NCBI RefSeq assembly: GCF_001544075.1
Contig: NZ_BCNT01000001.1
Coordinates: 434,001-498,000, forward strand
DNA: 64,000 nucleotides
Reading direction: 5' to 3'
Source: Comamonas terrae
GTDB taxonomy: Bacteria > Pseudomonadota > Gammaproteobacteria > Burkholderiales > Burkholderiaceae_C
The notes under the pieces are model-generated. The model searched no databases, was not told where the DNA came from, and saw only the letters and a list, made by a program, of their open reading frames with translations. Position numbers and translations under genes: made by a program. Shown one piece after another: positions 9,675 to 19,980 of this stretch (positions are counted from its first letter, which is position 1; each line of letters opens with the position of its first letter).

Positions 9675-9700
9675 GAGTTTTCTCCTTGTTCGTCAGTGAA

Positions 9701-9904
9701 TTACAGGCCGGCCGAGGGCAGCATCTGTGCAATGGAGCCCATGTTGGTCTCATGCACGTTCACCGCACCGCGCAGGTGGCGCTTGTTCTTGGTGGTCTTC
9801 TTGGTCAAGATGTGACGCTTGAAGGCTTGACCGCGCTTGACGGTGCCACCGGGACGAACGCGAAAACGCTTCTTCGCGCTGCTCTTGGTCTTCATTTTGG
9901 GCAT
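9701..9904 (-). CDS. rpmI: 50S ribosomal protein L35
   Basis: A 67-residue L35 starting [18 protein letters not shown]. The start at 9904 is set by family homology and CAGGAG upstream; a longer open frame to 9955 is not used. It is co-transcribed with rplT. Confidence 0.99.
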   Translation of the reverse strand: MPKMKTKSSAKKRFRVRPGGTVKRGQAFKRHILTKKTTKNKRHLRGAVNVHETNMGSIAQMLPSAGL

Positions 9905-10068
9905 GTGAATGCTCCTGTTGATTGTGCTCGTGAGGCGGTGCGCAACTCTGCGCACACTTCGCTAGCCACCGAGGCACTTGTGCACCCGCCCGAAGGCAGG
10001 TGTTTTGCAGGCAAGCCTGCAAATCCTGTCCAGCGGAGACTGCTCCCCGCTGCGCTGCAAACCGCAGC

Positions 10069-10099
10069 AAAACAAAAGTGGGCCGCTTGCGCAACCCAC
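10069..10099 (-). terminator. Terminator or attenuator between infC and rpmI
   Basis: On the minus strand GTGGGTTGC-GCAA-GCGGCCCAC forms a 9-bp stem with a GNRA-type loop, followed directly by TTTTGTTTT. It lies 25 bases after the infC stop and about 165 bases before rpmI. The rest of that 219-base leader is rich in smaller stems, as expected for an L20-responsive or processed leader. Confidence 0.75.
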
Positions 10100-10123
10100 T
10101 CTTGCCTTCAAGGCAGACAGCGA

Positions 10124-10732
10124 TTATGCCTTATCTTCGGCCACCGGTGCAGCATCGCCCTGTGCCTTGCCGCCGGCCGCAGGCTTCTTGCTGCGCGAGG
10201 GCGCGATCATCATGATCATCTGGCGGCCTTCCAGCTTGGGGAACTGCTCCACCTGGATGGAATCCGACAGGTCGTCGCGCAGGCGGTTGAGCAGGTCCAG
10301 GCCCAGCTGCTGGTGCGTGATCTCGCGGCCGCGGAAGCGCAGCGTGACCTTCACCTTGTTGCCATCGGCCAGGAAACGGCGGATGTTGCGCAGCTTGATG
10401 TTGTAGTCGCCATCGTCGGTGCCGGGACGGAACTTGACTTCCTTGATTTCGATGACGGTCTGCTTGGCCTTGGCCTCGGCAGCCTTCTTCTGCTCCTGGT
10501 ACTTGAACTTGCCGTAATCCATCAAACGGCAGACCGGAGGATTGGCCGTAGCGGCAATTTCCACCAGATCGACATCCAGCTCGCCAGCCATGCGCAGCGC
10601 TTCCTGCAGCGGCACGATACCCAGCGGCTCATTGTCAGGACCAGACAGACGCACTTCAGGCGCCATGATTTCTCGGTTGAGGCGATGCTTGCGCTCTTCA
10701 CGGTGGCGCCGATCGCGAAATTCAGTAGCTAT
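10124..10732 (-). CDS. infC: Translation initiation factor IF-3 (probable AUA start)
   Basis: IF-3 binds the 30S subunit and rejects non-canonical start codons. The body is typical: N-domain from [11 protein letters not shown], linker, and a C-domain with [17 protein letters not shown] and [10 protein letters not shown]. No ATG lies near the N-terminus. A Shine-Dalgarno-like AAGGGTGA lies 6 to 8 bases before an ATA codon (10732-10730), which gives the product (M)[17 protein letters not shown], 202 residues. A GTG at 10741 would add three residues but overlaps that ribosome-binding site. IF-3 genes classically use AUU-type starts for autoregulation, so ATA is preferred. Confidence 0.93.
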   Translation of the reverse strand: MATEFRDRRHREERKHRLNREIMAPEVRLSGPDNEPLGIVPLQEALRMAGELDVDLVEIAATANPPVCRLMDYGKFKYQEQKKAAEAKAKQTVIEIKEVKFRPGTDDGDYNIKLRNIRRFLADGNKVKVTLRFRGREITHQQLGLDLLNRLRDDLSDSIQVEQFPKLEGRQMIMMIAPSRSKKPAAGGKAQGDAAPVAEDKA

Positions 10733-10821
10733 GGTTTTCACCCTTGGATTGAAATGGCTACAACAGCGTAGCCGCTTGCGCGCAATGCGCGCAACCGGCT
10801 CGCCACAAAACTGTCTTTGTA

Positions 10822-12753
<1,932 letters not shown>

Positions 12754-13080
12754 GTCTTTCAATCTCGCGTCATGGGACGCGCCTGTAGAAAACAAAATGC
12801 GCGGACTGGCCGCGCAAACTCGTGAATGGAATCGGATTGTGTAAACGGCCGCGCCTGCAAGGGTGCGCGGACCAGCACCTCAGGCGGTCGGGATGGCTCC
12901 CGTCAAGCTCTGCGTTCGCGGTGTCATAACCTAGGTGCCTTTCGTCCCTGTGTCTGCGCCAAGCCGGCAAAGCAGGCGATTGCCGATCGCCACTGCTTCC
13001 TGGATTGGCAGGTGAATTTCGAGATTTTAACGCGCGTTGCAGATTTGTTGCGGCTTGCGGACTTTTGTCGTCACAGCGCC
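12754..13080 (-). promoter_or_regulatory. Leader/promoter region of thrS
   Basis: A 327-base gap holding no convincing open frame or RNA gene on either strand. It must contain the promoter of the minus-strand translation operon. The stretch GCGTTAAAATC (minus strand, around 13030) is a possible -10 region. I found no T-box and no clear anticodon-mimic operator by eye. Confidence 0.35.
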
Positions 13081-14439
13081 CTACCTGGCCTTGCGTATCG
13101 CCTTCGGTTGCCCGCGCACATCCGGTGGCATGAGTGCCACATAGCGCTCGTCGGTCAGCGTGCGCAGGAATGCCACCAGGTCCTCCATCTCGGCATCGGT
13201 CAGCGCCTCTGGGCTGCCCGGCTTGCGGTTGAGCGGAGGCGAATTGACATTCACGTTGTCGTGGAACTCCGGCGCTATATCGTCGAATGATCCGCCCTTG
13301 CCGAACCAGCGCGCGGGATCGGTGCCGCGCGTGTTGTAGAACTCCATCACCTCGCGCAGCGAATTCAGCGCGCCGTTGTGCATGAAGCTCTGGCGGATGG
13401 CCACATTGCGCAGGCCCGGCGTGCGCACATAGCCGCACCACTGCTCGGGCTCGGGCCACTGCAGCTTCCTCGCGGTCTGGCACAGGCCGTGATCGAAATG
13501 CCGCGGATTGCGGTTTTCGGTCAGCCGCTTGTTGCGCGGCGCCGCCAGTGCCTCGTAGCCGAAATCCGTGAACAGCGAGCGCTCCGGGCGCGAAGCGGTT
13601 TCGGACACGGCATGGCATGAAGCACAGTTGCCCTTGTCCGGATTCTTGAACAATGCAAGACCGCGCAATTCCGCTGCATCCAGCATTCCTTGGCCGCGGA
13701 TGAAGCGGTCGAACTTCGACGTGAACGGCGACAGCTCATCGGACTGCAGATAGGCCTGCAGCGAGGCACCCAGCGCCTCAAACAGCTTCTGCGGATCGCT
13801 CTTCACCTTCTCGCCGAACCGCGGCACGAGCATCTGGACGACGCCATTGCGCCGCAGGTGGGCGAGCAGGTCTGCCGCGCTGCGGTTGTTCATCTCGCGC
13901 GGGTTGAGCAGCGGCGCACTCACCTGCTCGGCCAGCGAGTCGCTGCCCGCATCCGCCATCAGGCCACCGAAGAAGGACGGCACGAGGGCGTCGTCGTCCT
14001 GATAGAAATACCGGCGCGGCACATAGCGCGCATACATTAGCGAAGGCGCGGCGCGCTGGCCGAACTGCCCTGCCCGGCTGCCCCGAGCCGTTCCCGGGCT
14101 TGTCTCGCCATGGCGCAATCCGCGCCGCAGGTCCGGACCGAATGCACGCGCCGGATCATGGCAGCTGGCACAGGAGGTACCCTGCGGCTGCGACAGGCGC
14201 GTGTCATGGAACAGCTGCCGCCCCAGCGCGACCAGTTGCGGATCGGGCGAGAACCTGGCCTGCGTGGGGTCGTAGCGCTGGGCGACCTGCGGTGTGGCTG
14301 CGATCATCGCCACCACTTTCACGCCAGCTCCGGGAGCAAGCCAGACCTGCGTTTCAGGCACGCGCTGCGCCTGCGCGAAGGCACAAAGCGCCGCCAGCGC
14401 AATGGCGGCGCACCATTTCAACAACAACCGGCCGGACAT
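13081..14439 (-). CDS. Di-haem cytochrome c peroxidase / MauG-family protein
   Basis: A 452-residue periplasmic protein with a cleavable signal peptide (AIALAALCAFAQA). It has two c-type haem sites, C90-A-S-C-H94 and C272-A-S-C-H276, the arrangement of bacterial di-haem peroxidases and MauG-like oxidases. The family reduces H2O2 or performs long-range oxidations; MauG and CcpA types cannot be separated by eye. The ATG overlaps the stop of the upstream phosphoesterase gene (TGATG), so the two are translationally coupled. The start is chosen on that overlap and the signal peptide. Confidence 0.88.
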   Translation of the reverse strand: MSGRLLLKWCAAIALAALCAFAQAQRVPETQVWLAPGAGVKVVAMIAATPQVAQRYDPTQARFSPDPQLVALGRQLFHDTRLSQPQGTSCASCHDPARAFGPDLRRGLRHGETSPGTARGSRAGQFGQRAAPSLMYARYVPRRYFYQDDDALVPSFFGGLMADAGSDSLAEQVSAPLLNPREMNNRSAADLLAHLRRNGVVQMLVPRFGEKVKSDPQKLFEALGASLQAYLQSDELSPFTSKFDRFIRGQGMLDAAELRGLALFKNPDKGNCASCHAVSETASRPERSLFTDFGYEALAAPRNKRLTENRNPRHFDHGLCQTARKLQWPEPEQWCGYVRTPGLRNVAIRQSFMHNGALNSLREVMEFYNTRGTDPARWFGKGGSFDDIAPEFHDNVNVNSPPLNRKPGSPEALTDAEMEDLVAFLRTLTDERYVALMPPDVRGQPKAIRKAR

Positions 14440-15905
14440 CAGGGCGTCAGGAAGCCGGTCTTGTCGCAGCCCAGCGCATAGCCTTCCTGCAGGCACGTGG
14501 CCAGCAGCTTGCCGTCGGCCGTGTAGGCCTTGAAGCTCCAGCCGGTCGAAGGCTTGGCGCGATGCTCCATCAGCAGGAAGCCGAAGCTCGCATGGTGCGA
14601 GATGTGGTCGATGATGGCGCCCGGTGCCGGCACCACATCCGCACCCAGCGGGTCGGGCAGCGCCACGTCGAGGTTGTCGCCTGCCGTGCCGCTCACGATC
14701 GTCGCGGTCTGCCCGCTCTTGAAACTGATGGCCTGGAAGTCATGCACGTGGCCGTGCAACGCCAGGTTCACACCCGGCGGGTAGTAGGCCTGGGCATAAA
14801 GGCTGGTCATCACGGACTGCATGAACGGATTCGCCTGCGCGGGCTTGGCGCCAGCGATCGGTGCGAATGCAAGAATCGGGTGATGGTTGGTGAAGATGCT
14901 GTTGGCCACGCCGCCCTTGGCAGCCAGGGCCGCAACCTGCTGGAACTGCTTCTGATAGATGGCGAACTGCGTGTCTTCCGGCTTGAGCGCAGCCTTGCCG
15001 TTCTTGGCCGAATCGAAAACGATGAACTGCGAGTCGCTGCCCAGCTTCACGGCGTAGGGGTCGCTGTAGTTGGCCGTCGCATCGTTCATCGCAAGGTCGC
15101 AGGACCGCGCGCTGCTGAACGGCTGCGGATCAAGAAAGCGGAACCAGCCCTGACCGGCGCGCGCGCACTCCTCGTGGTTGCCGCGCACCATGACCCACGG
15201 CGCCTTGGCCAGCAGCTTGGCCGCTGGCTTGAACAGATCGGCCTGCCAGGTATCCCAGCCATAGCCCCAGGGGCTGTTCCTGCAGCCCGCCACATCGGAC
15301 GGACAGGCATTCTCGCGGTAGTGGTAGTCCCCCACGTGCAGCACCAGGTCGGGATTGAAGGAGGCAGCGGCATTTGCCACTTTCTCGAACGGCCAGGCAT
15401 TCGCATCGCTGCAGGCCTGCCATGCGTTGTCGGCTTTCTTCAGGCGGCAGCCGCTGTCGCCCAGCACGACGATGCGCTGCGGATCAGCCTTGGGCAAGGG
15501 CAGCGGCTGGCCGGCAACACTCACGGCCTGCGCCTTCGCAGGCAGGGTCTGCTCGCATACGCTGACCGGGAAAACCGAAGGCTTGGAATCGTCGGGGGCA
15601 CTGGCCGTGGGCCGCTGTGCCGGGCTGCCGGGCGCCACGCGCAGCGCCATGCGCGAGACATTGCCATCCACCGAAATCTGCGGGCAGGCGGCTTGCGCAC
15701 CATCGGCCGCGGGCGGCACGTAGCTGGTGATCACGCGCGCAATGGCTTCGTTTTGGGTGCCGACCAGGACAAAGGCCGACTGGATGTAGTCCGGGCGGCT
15801 GGCTTCGTCGGGCTCCGAGCCCCCGCAACCGTGCAGGGCCAGCAAAGCAGTGGCAGAGACCAGCGTGAATCCGCCAAGGCAAATCGTGCGTTGTTGTTGG
15901 TTCAT
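14439..15905 (-). CDS. Calcineurin-like metallophosphoesterase, lipoprotein
   Basis: A 488-residue predicted lipoprotein (signal segment ending in LHGC, Cys27). The metallophosphatase motifs occur in order: GDSG (near residue 150), GDYHYRE, GNHEE, NHHP and HGHVHDF. These are the D-x-x / G-D-x-x-x-x / G-N-H-E / H / G-H-x-H ligands of a binuclear metal site. The substrate is unknown; purple-acid-like or nucleotide phosphatases share this fold. It is the first gene of a two-gene unit with the di-haem peroxidase. Confidence 0.85.
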   Translation of the reverse strand: MNQQQRTICLGGFTLVSATALLALHGCGGSEPDEASRPDYIQSAFVLVGTQNEAIARVITSYVPPAADGAQAACPQISVDGNVSRMALRVAPGSPAQRPTASAPDDSKPSVFPVSVCEQTLPAKAQAVSVAGQPLPLPKADPQRIVVLGDSGCRLKKADNAWQACSDANAWPFEKVANAAASFNPDLVLHVGDYHYRENACPSDVAGCRNSPWGYGWDTWQADLFKPAAKLLAKAPWVMVRGNHEECARAGQGWFRFLDPQPFSSARSCDLAMNDATANYSDPYAVKLGSDSQFIVFDSAKNGKAALKPEDTQFAIYQKQFQQVAALAAKGGVANSIFTNHHPILAFAPIAGAKPAQANPFMQSVMTSLYAQAYYPPGVNLALHGHVHDFQAISFKSGQTATIVSGTAGDNLDVALPDPLGADVVPAPGAIIDHISHHASFGFLLMEHRAKPSTGWSFKAYTADGKLLATCLQEGYALGCDKTGFLTP

Positions 15906-16036
15906 TGAATGTTCCGTGAAGCTTGGGCTTCAGCTCTCTTTTCTGAAGCCCACGGAGCTTAGGAACAGTTCATGACGCGCTGGTGACGGCGGCGCCACCG
16001 CACCGCGGCCACACGGCATTGGCCGATGCCGGAAAT

Positions 16037-16066
16037 GGCAAGGCCACGGAAATCCGTGGCCTTGCC
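16037..16066 (-). terminator. Strong hairpin after aceA
   Basis: GGCAAGGCCACGGA / TCCGTGGCCTTGCC, a perfect 14-bp stem 41 bases after the aceA stop. No T run follows on either strand, so it may block 3' exonucleases or terminate weakly. The remainder of the 15906-16107 gap shows no gene. Confidence 0.6.
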
Positions 16067-16107
16067 GCACTGTTCACGAGGCGCCATTGAGCGCCTCATG
16101 CCCGTCC

Positions 16108-17439
16108 TCAATGGAACTGTTCTTCCTCGGTCGAACCGGTCAGCGCCTTCACGCTGGACGAGCCGCCCTGGATCACGGTGGTCACGTCGTCGAAGTAGCC
16201 TGCGCCCACTTCCTGCTGGTGCGACACGAAGGTATAGCCTTGCTCGCGGGCGGCGAACTCGGGCTCCTGGATCATCTCCACGTAGTGCTTCATGCCTTCG
16301 CCGCGGGCATAGGCGTGGGCGAACTTGAAGGTGTTGTACCAGTTGCTGTGGATGCCGGCCAGCGTGATGAACTGGTACTTGTAGCCCAGCGCGGACAGGT
16401 CTTCCTGGAACGAGGCGATCTGGCTGTCGTTGAGGTTCTTCTTCCAGTTGAACGAGGGCGAGCAGTTGTAGCTCAGCAGCTTGCCGGGGCAGGCGGCATG
16501 CACGGCCTGGGCGAATTCGCGGGCAAAGCCGATGTCGGGCACGCCGGTCTCGCACCACACCAGGTCGGCATAGGGCGCATAGGCCACGCCGCGGCTGATC
16601 GCCTGCTCCAGGCCGTTCTTGACGCGGTAGAAGCCTTCCTGCGTACGCTCGCCGGTGAGGAAGGGCTTGTCGTTCGCATCATGGTCGCTGGTGATCAGGT
16701 TGGCCGCCTCGGCGTCGGTGCGGGCCAGCACGATGGTGGGCACGCCCATCACGTCGGCGGCGAAGCGCGCGGCGATCAGCTTCTCGACGGCCTCCTGCGT
16801 GGGCACCAGCACCTTACCGCCCATATGGCCGCACTTCTTCACGGCGGCCAGCTGGTCCTCGAAGTGCACGCCGGCAGCGCCTGCGGCAATCATGTTCTTC
16901 ATCAGCTCGAAAGCGTTCAGCACGCCGCCGAAGCCGGCTTCCGCATCGGCCACGATGGGCAGGAAGTAGTCGATGAACTCCTTGTCGCCGGGGTTGATGC
17001 CGCGGCCCCACTGGATTTCGTCGGCGCGCTTGAAGGTGTTGTTGATGCGGCGCACCATGGTGGGCACCGAGTCATAGGCGTACAGCGACTGGTCGGGGTA
17101 CATGGTTTCGCTGGTGTTGCCGTCGGCGGCCACCTGCCAGCCCGACAGGTACACGGCCTCCAGGCCCGCCTTGGCCTGCTGCATGGCCTGGCCGGCGGTG
17201 ATGGCGCCGAAGGCATTCACATAGCCTTTCTTGGCACCGCCGTTCACCAGGTCCCACAGCTTCTCGGCACCGCGCTGGGCCAGTGTGTATTCGGGCTGCA
17301 GGCTGCCGCGCAGGCGCACCACGTCGGCGGCGCTGTAGCCGCGCTTGACGCTTTTCCAGCGAGGGTTCTGCGCCCAATCCTTTTCGAGGGCGGCGATTTG
17401 CTGTTCACGGCTCAGTTGCTGGTTCAGAGATTGCGGCAT
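16108..17439 (-). CDS. aceA: Isocitrate lyase
   Basis: A 443-residue glyoxylate-shunt enzyme that splits isocitrate into glyoxylate and succinate, needed for growth on acetate and fatty acids. The active-site signature K-K-C-G-H-M-G-G-K is present ([14 protein letters not shown]), and the length matches the prokaryotic short form. It is preceded by a 386-base AT-rich region that suggests tight control. No malate synthase gene is adjacent. Confidence 0.97.
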   Translation of the reverse strand: MPQSLNQQLSREQQIAALEKDWAQNPRWKSVKRGYSAADVVRLRGSLQPEYTLAQRGAEKLWDLVNGGAKKGYVNAFGAITAGQAMQQAKAGLEAVYLSGWQVAADGNTSETMYPDQSLYAYDSVPTMVRRINNTFKRADEIQWGRGINPGDKEFIDYFLPIVADAEAGFGGVLNAFELMKNMIAAGAAGVHFEDQLAAVKKCGHMGGKVLVPTQEAVEKLIAARFAADVMGVPTIVLARTDAEAANLITSDHDANDKPFLTGERTQEGFYRVKNGLEQAISRGVAYAPYADLVWCETGVPDIGFAREFAQAVHAACPGKLLSYNCSPSFNWKKNLNDSQIASFQEDLSALGYKYQFITLAGIHSNWYNTFKFAHAYARGEGMKHYVEMIQEPEFAAREQGYTFVSHQQEVGAGYFDDVTTVIQGGSSSVKALTGSTEEEQFH

Positions 17440-17825
17440 GTTGTGCTCCTGAAGTGTTGAAACAAGGTGACTTGGTGTTCGTCCTTGGGATCAAATTTAA
17501 GTGAAGCACGGCACCCGCTCAACTCTTATGTCTTATAAAAGACTAAAAATTTAAATTATTAAAATCAAATACTTGCAAATTAATTCCTCAATATGAAATC
17601 ATTTTTCTCATATCGAGAAATTTTGATGCGTCGCAACATCTTCATATTTCATAATAAGAAATCGCATGCAGATTCTGTGAAATACCCGGCCCCTGCCCTC
17701 TGAAGGCCTGCCATGCAACTTCGATGCAGGCGCAAGGCCGGTACCGCGTGACGCCCGCATGGCGCAAAAAGGAATGCGCCGCCTTCCCGTTATGCTCTCT
17801 TGCCCTTTTGCCGCGTCCATTCTTC
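17440..17825. promoter_or_regulatory. AT-rich regulatory region between aceA and the EamA gene
   Basis: A 386-base divergent gap. From 17500 to 17665 the AT content is far above the neighbourhood. It contains ATATGA...TCATAT (17592-17614) and the widely spaced inverted pair TATGAAAT (around 17593) and ATTTCATA (around 17645). These could be sites for an IclR- or RamB-type regulator of the glyoxylate shunt. No open frame is supported. Confidence 0.5.
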
Positions 17826-18740
17826 ATGAATCCTCCAAGTCGCTTTCTTGCCTATTGCTGCCTGGCCCTGAGCATGTCCCTGGTCGGAAGCTATGTCGCC
17901 CTGTCCAAGCCGCTGGCCGCCGTCTTTCCCGTGGCGCTGCTGGCCTGGCTGCGCTTCGGCATAGGCGCCATCGCCATGCGGAGGTGGGTCAGGCGGCCGG
18001 CCGGCGAGGCACCGCTGTCCCGGCAGACAAAAGTGCTGCTGTTCCTGGAGTCGTTTTTCGGCAACTTTCTTTTCACGCTTTGCATGATCAGCGGCGTGAG
18101 CATGACCAGCGCGGTCACGGCCGGAGTGACCATGGCCGCCATTCCGGCCGTGGTGGCGCTTCTGAGCTGGCTTTTCCTGCGCGAAAGCGCGACGGCCAGA
18201 ACCTGGTCCGCCATTGCGCTGGCCGTGCTGGGCATCGGCCTCAATGCCTGGAGCAAGGGCGATCAGGTGCAGCCGGCACCGGCTTCTGCGGGCGCCAATC
18301 CTGCGCTGGGCCAGTTGCTGCTGATTGCCGCCGTACTTTGCGAGGCAGCCTACGCGGTCATCGGCAAGAAGCTCACGGCCAGCGTCAGCCCCAAGCGCAT
18401 CACGGCGCTGATCAATCTCTGGGGCTTCGCGCTGTCCACGCCTGGGGGCCTGTATCTGGCCTGGCAGTTCGAATTTACGCAGGTGGCCGCGCCCATCTGG
18501 GGTCTGCTGCTGTTCTACGCGCTGGCGGCCTGCGTGTGGACGGTATGGTTGTGGATGACGGGATTGCGCGTCATTGCGGCCTCCCAGGCCGGCATCTTCA
18601 CCGTGCTGCTGCCCATCAGCGCCGCGCTGGTTGGCATGCTGGCCCTGGGCGAGCGCATCGGTCCCACCCAGTTCCTGGCCTTCGGCATTGCACTGGCCAG
18701 CGTGGCCATTGCCACCTGGCCCGTGCGCGGCAGGCGCTAA
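17826..18740 (+). CDS. EamA/DMT-family transporter
   Basis: A 304-residue inner-membrane protein with about ten hydrophobic segments in two EamA repeats (about 10-140 and 160-300), the usual drug/metabolite exporter layout. The start ATG 17826 places the first helix at residues 8-28; the frame is open 34 codons further upstream without a ribosome-binding site. The substrate is unknown; amino-acid or metabolite efflux is typical. Its stop overlaps the convergent rraA-like gene by four bases. Confidence 0.88.
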   Translation: MNPPSRFLAYCCLALSMSLVGSYVALSKPLAAVFPVALLAWLRFGIGAIAMRRWVRRPAGEAPLSRQTKVLLFLESFFGNFLFTLCMISGVSMTSAVTAGVTMAAIPAVVALLSWLFLRESATARTWSAIALAVLGIGLNAWSKGDQVQPAPASAGANPALGQLLLIAAVLCEAAYAVIGKKLTASVSPKRITALINLWGFALSTPGGLYLAWQFEFTQVAAPIWGLLLFYALAACVWTVWLWMTGLRVIAASQAGIFTVLLPISAALVGMLALGERIGPTQFLAFGIALASVAIATWPVRGRR

Positions 18741-19288
18741 GCGCTTGCCTGCAGCAGATTGCGGGTGGCGACGACGACGCCATCCGCATCCGCATACAGC
18801 CATTCGCCGGGGCGCACCGGCACACCGCCGATGCTGACCGCCACATCGCACAAGCCCTGGTTCTGCTTGTGCGTGGGCATGGGATTCAACGCCAGCGCAT
18901 ACAGCCCCACAGGCGTGGCGCCTAGCTCGGCCACGTCGCGCACGCAGCCATAGACCAGCACGCCGGCCCAGCCGTTTCTGGCCGCAGAGGCTGCCACATT
19001 GCCTCCCACCAGAGCCCGCCGCAGCGAGCCACCACCATCCACCACCAGAACCCGGCCATGGCCGGGTTCTGCCAGCACCGTACGCACCAGGCTGTTGTCG
19101 TCCAGGCACTGTACCGTGCTCACGGGACCCGCAAAGCTCGCGTGGCCGCCATAGCTGCGAAAGATGGGCGGCAGCACGCGCAACGTGCCGCTGTCGTCGT
19201 TTACATGGCCATCGCACAGGTCGCAGGTGCTGAAGTGCAATGGCTGGACTGTGTTATCGCCGCCAGCCTGGCTCGCAGATGAATTCAT
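18737..19288 (-). CDS. rraA: RraA-like protein / 4-hydroxy-4-methyl-2-oxoglutarate aldolase family
   Basis: A 183-residue protein with the RraA/HMG-aldolase fold signatures GGGSLRRALVGGN and YGCVRD, and T-C-D-L-C-D near the N-terminus. Members either inhibit RNase E or act as class II pyruvate aldolases; the family name does not decide which. The Arg and Asp of the GCVRD loop are the aldolase metal/substrate residues, so catalysis is possible. Start ATG 19288 follows GGAGG. Confidence 0.85.
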   Translation of the reverse strand: MNSSASQAGGDNTVQPLHFSTCDLCDGHVNDDSGTLRVLPPIFRSYGGHASFAGPVSTVQCLDDNSLVRTVLAEPGHGRVLVVDGGGSLRRALVGGNVAASAARNGWAGVLVYGCVRDVAELGATPVGLYALALNPMPTHKQNQGLCDVAVSIGGVPVRPGEWLYADADGVVVATRNLLQASA

Positions 19289-19491
19289 TCATGCCTCCGT
19301 TTTCAATGGCCGCTAGTATGCCGCGCAGTCCCTGCAGGACCGATCCCGGCGCGGCGTGGTCTGCTGTCTCCGCCTGTCAGCACCCTGCGGGCAATGCCGC
19401 TTTGCAGGCAGGCCGGTTCCTACAAAGAGCATCTTTTTCACCACAGTCTCCCGTGTAAACCCCCAGAAAAGGCCTCGGAGCAACAAATCGA

Positions 19492-19534
19492 GGCAAAAAA
19501 ACGAGGTTCTAGCTTGGAAGAGCGTTTTTTTGCC
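19492..19534. repeat. Inverted repeat with A7/T7 arms upstream of the SWIB gene
   Basis: GGCAAAAAAACG (19492-19503) and CGTTTTTTTGCC (19523-19534) are perfect 12-base inverted arms separated by 19 bases. They lie 77 bases before the SWIB start, in a 322-base gap with no other recognisable content. The arms could act as a leader hairpin or as paired A-tract bending sites. Confidence 0.7.
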
Positions 19535-19610
19535 ATTAGCATCAGCCTGCCAGTGGATAGCAGCCGTTTATCGCTGGTGAAGAATCCACTCCCAATTAGG
19601 AACAAGCAAC

Positions 19611-19910
19611 ATGGCAACTGCAAAGAAGGCAACTACTGCAACCGCGGCTCCTGCAAAGAAGCGCACTCCCAACGCAGCCTTCATGAAACCCCTGACCCCC
19701 AGCCCGGCCCTGGCTGCCGTGGTCGGCTCCGAGCCCCTGCCCCGCACGGAAATCATCAGCAAGCTGTGGGTCTACATCAAGGCCCACAAGCTGCAGGACG
19801 CTGCCAACAAGCGCATGATCAACGCCGATGCCAAGCTCAAGGAAGTGTTCGGCAAGCCCCAGGTTTCCATGTTCGAAATGGCTGGCCTGATCGGCAAGCA
19901 CGTCAAGTAA
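19611..19910 (+). CDS. SWIB/MDM2-domain protein
   Basis: A 99-residue protein: a basic Lys/Ala/Thr-rich N-terminus (1-25) resembling a histone-H1 tail, then a SWIB domain (MKPLTPSPALAAVVGSEPLP to the end, with LWVYIKAHKLQD and MFEMAGLIGKHVK). SWIB domains bind proteins in eukaryotic chromatin remodelling. Bacterial stand-alone copies, known from Chlamydia and betaproteobacteria, are thought to be nucleoid-associated, but their role is unproven. Single gene with its own terminator. Confidence 0.92.
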   Translation: MATAKKATTATAAPAKKRTPNAAFMKPLTPSPALAAVVGSEPLPRTEIISKLWVYIKAHKLQDAANKRMINADAKLKEVFGKPQVSMFEMAGLIGKHVK

Positions 19911-19929
19911 GCACAGCGCACGCCGACGC

Positions 19930-19958
19930 AAAAAAGCCGACATGCAGTCGGCTTTTTT
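19930..19958 (+). terminator. Bidirectional terminator
   Basis: AAAAAAGCCGAC-ATGCA-GTCGGCTTTTTT. It serves the SWIB gene on the plus strand and the flavoprotein operon ending at 19981 on the minus strand. Confidence 0.95.
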
Positions 19959-19980
19959 CATGTGGGGCGCCGCCAGCGCG

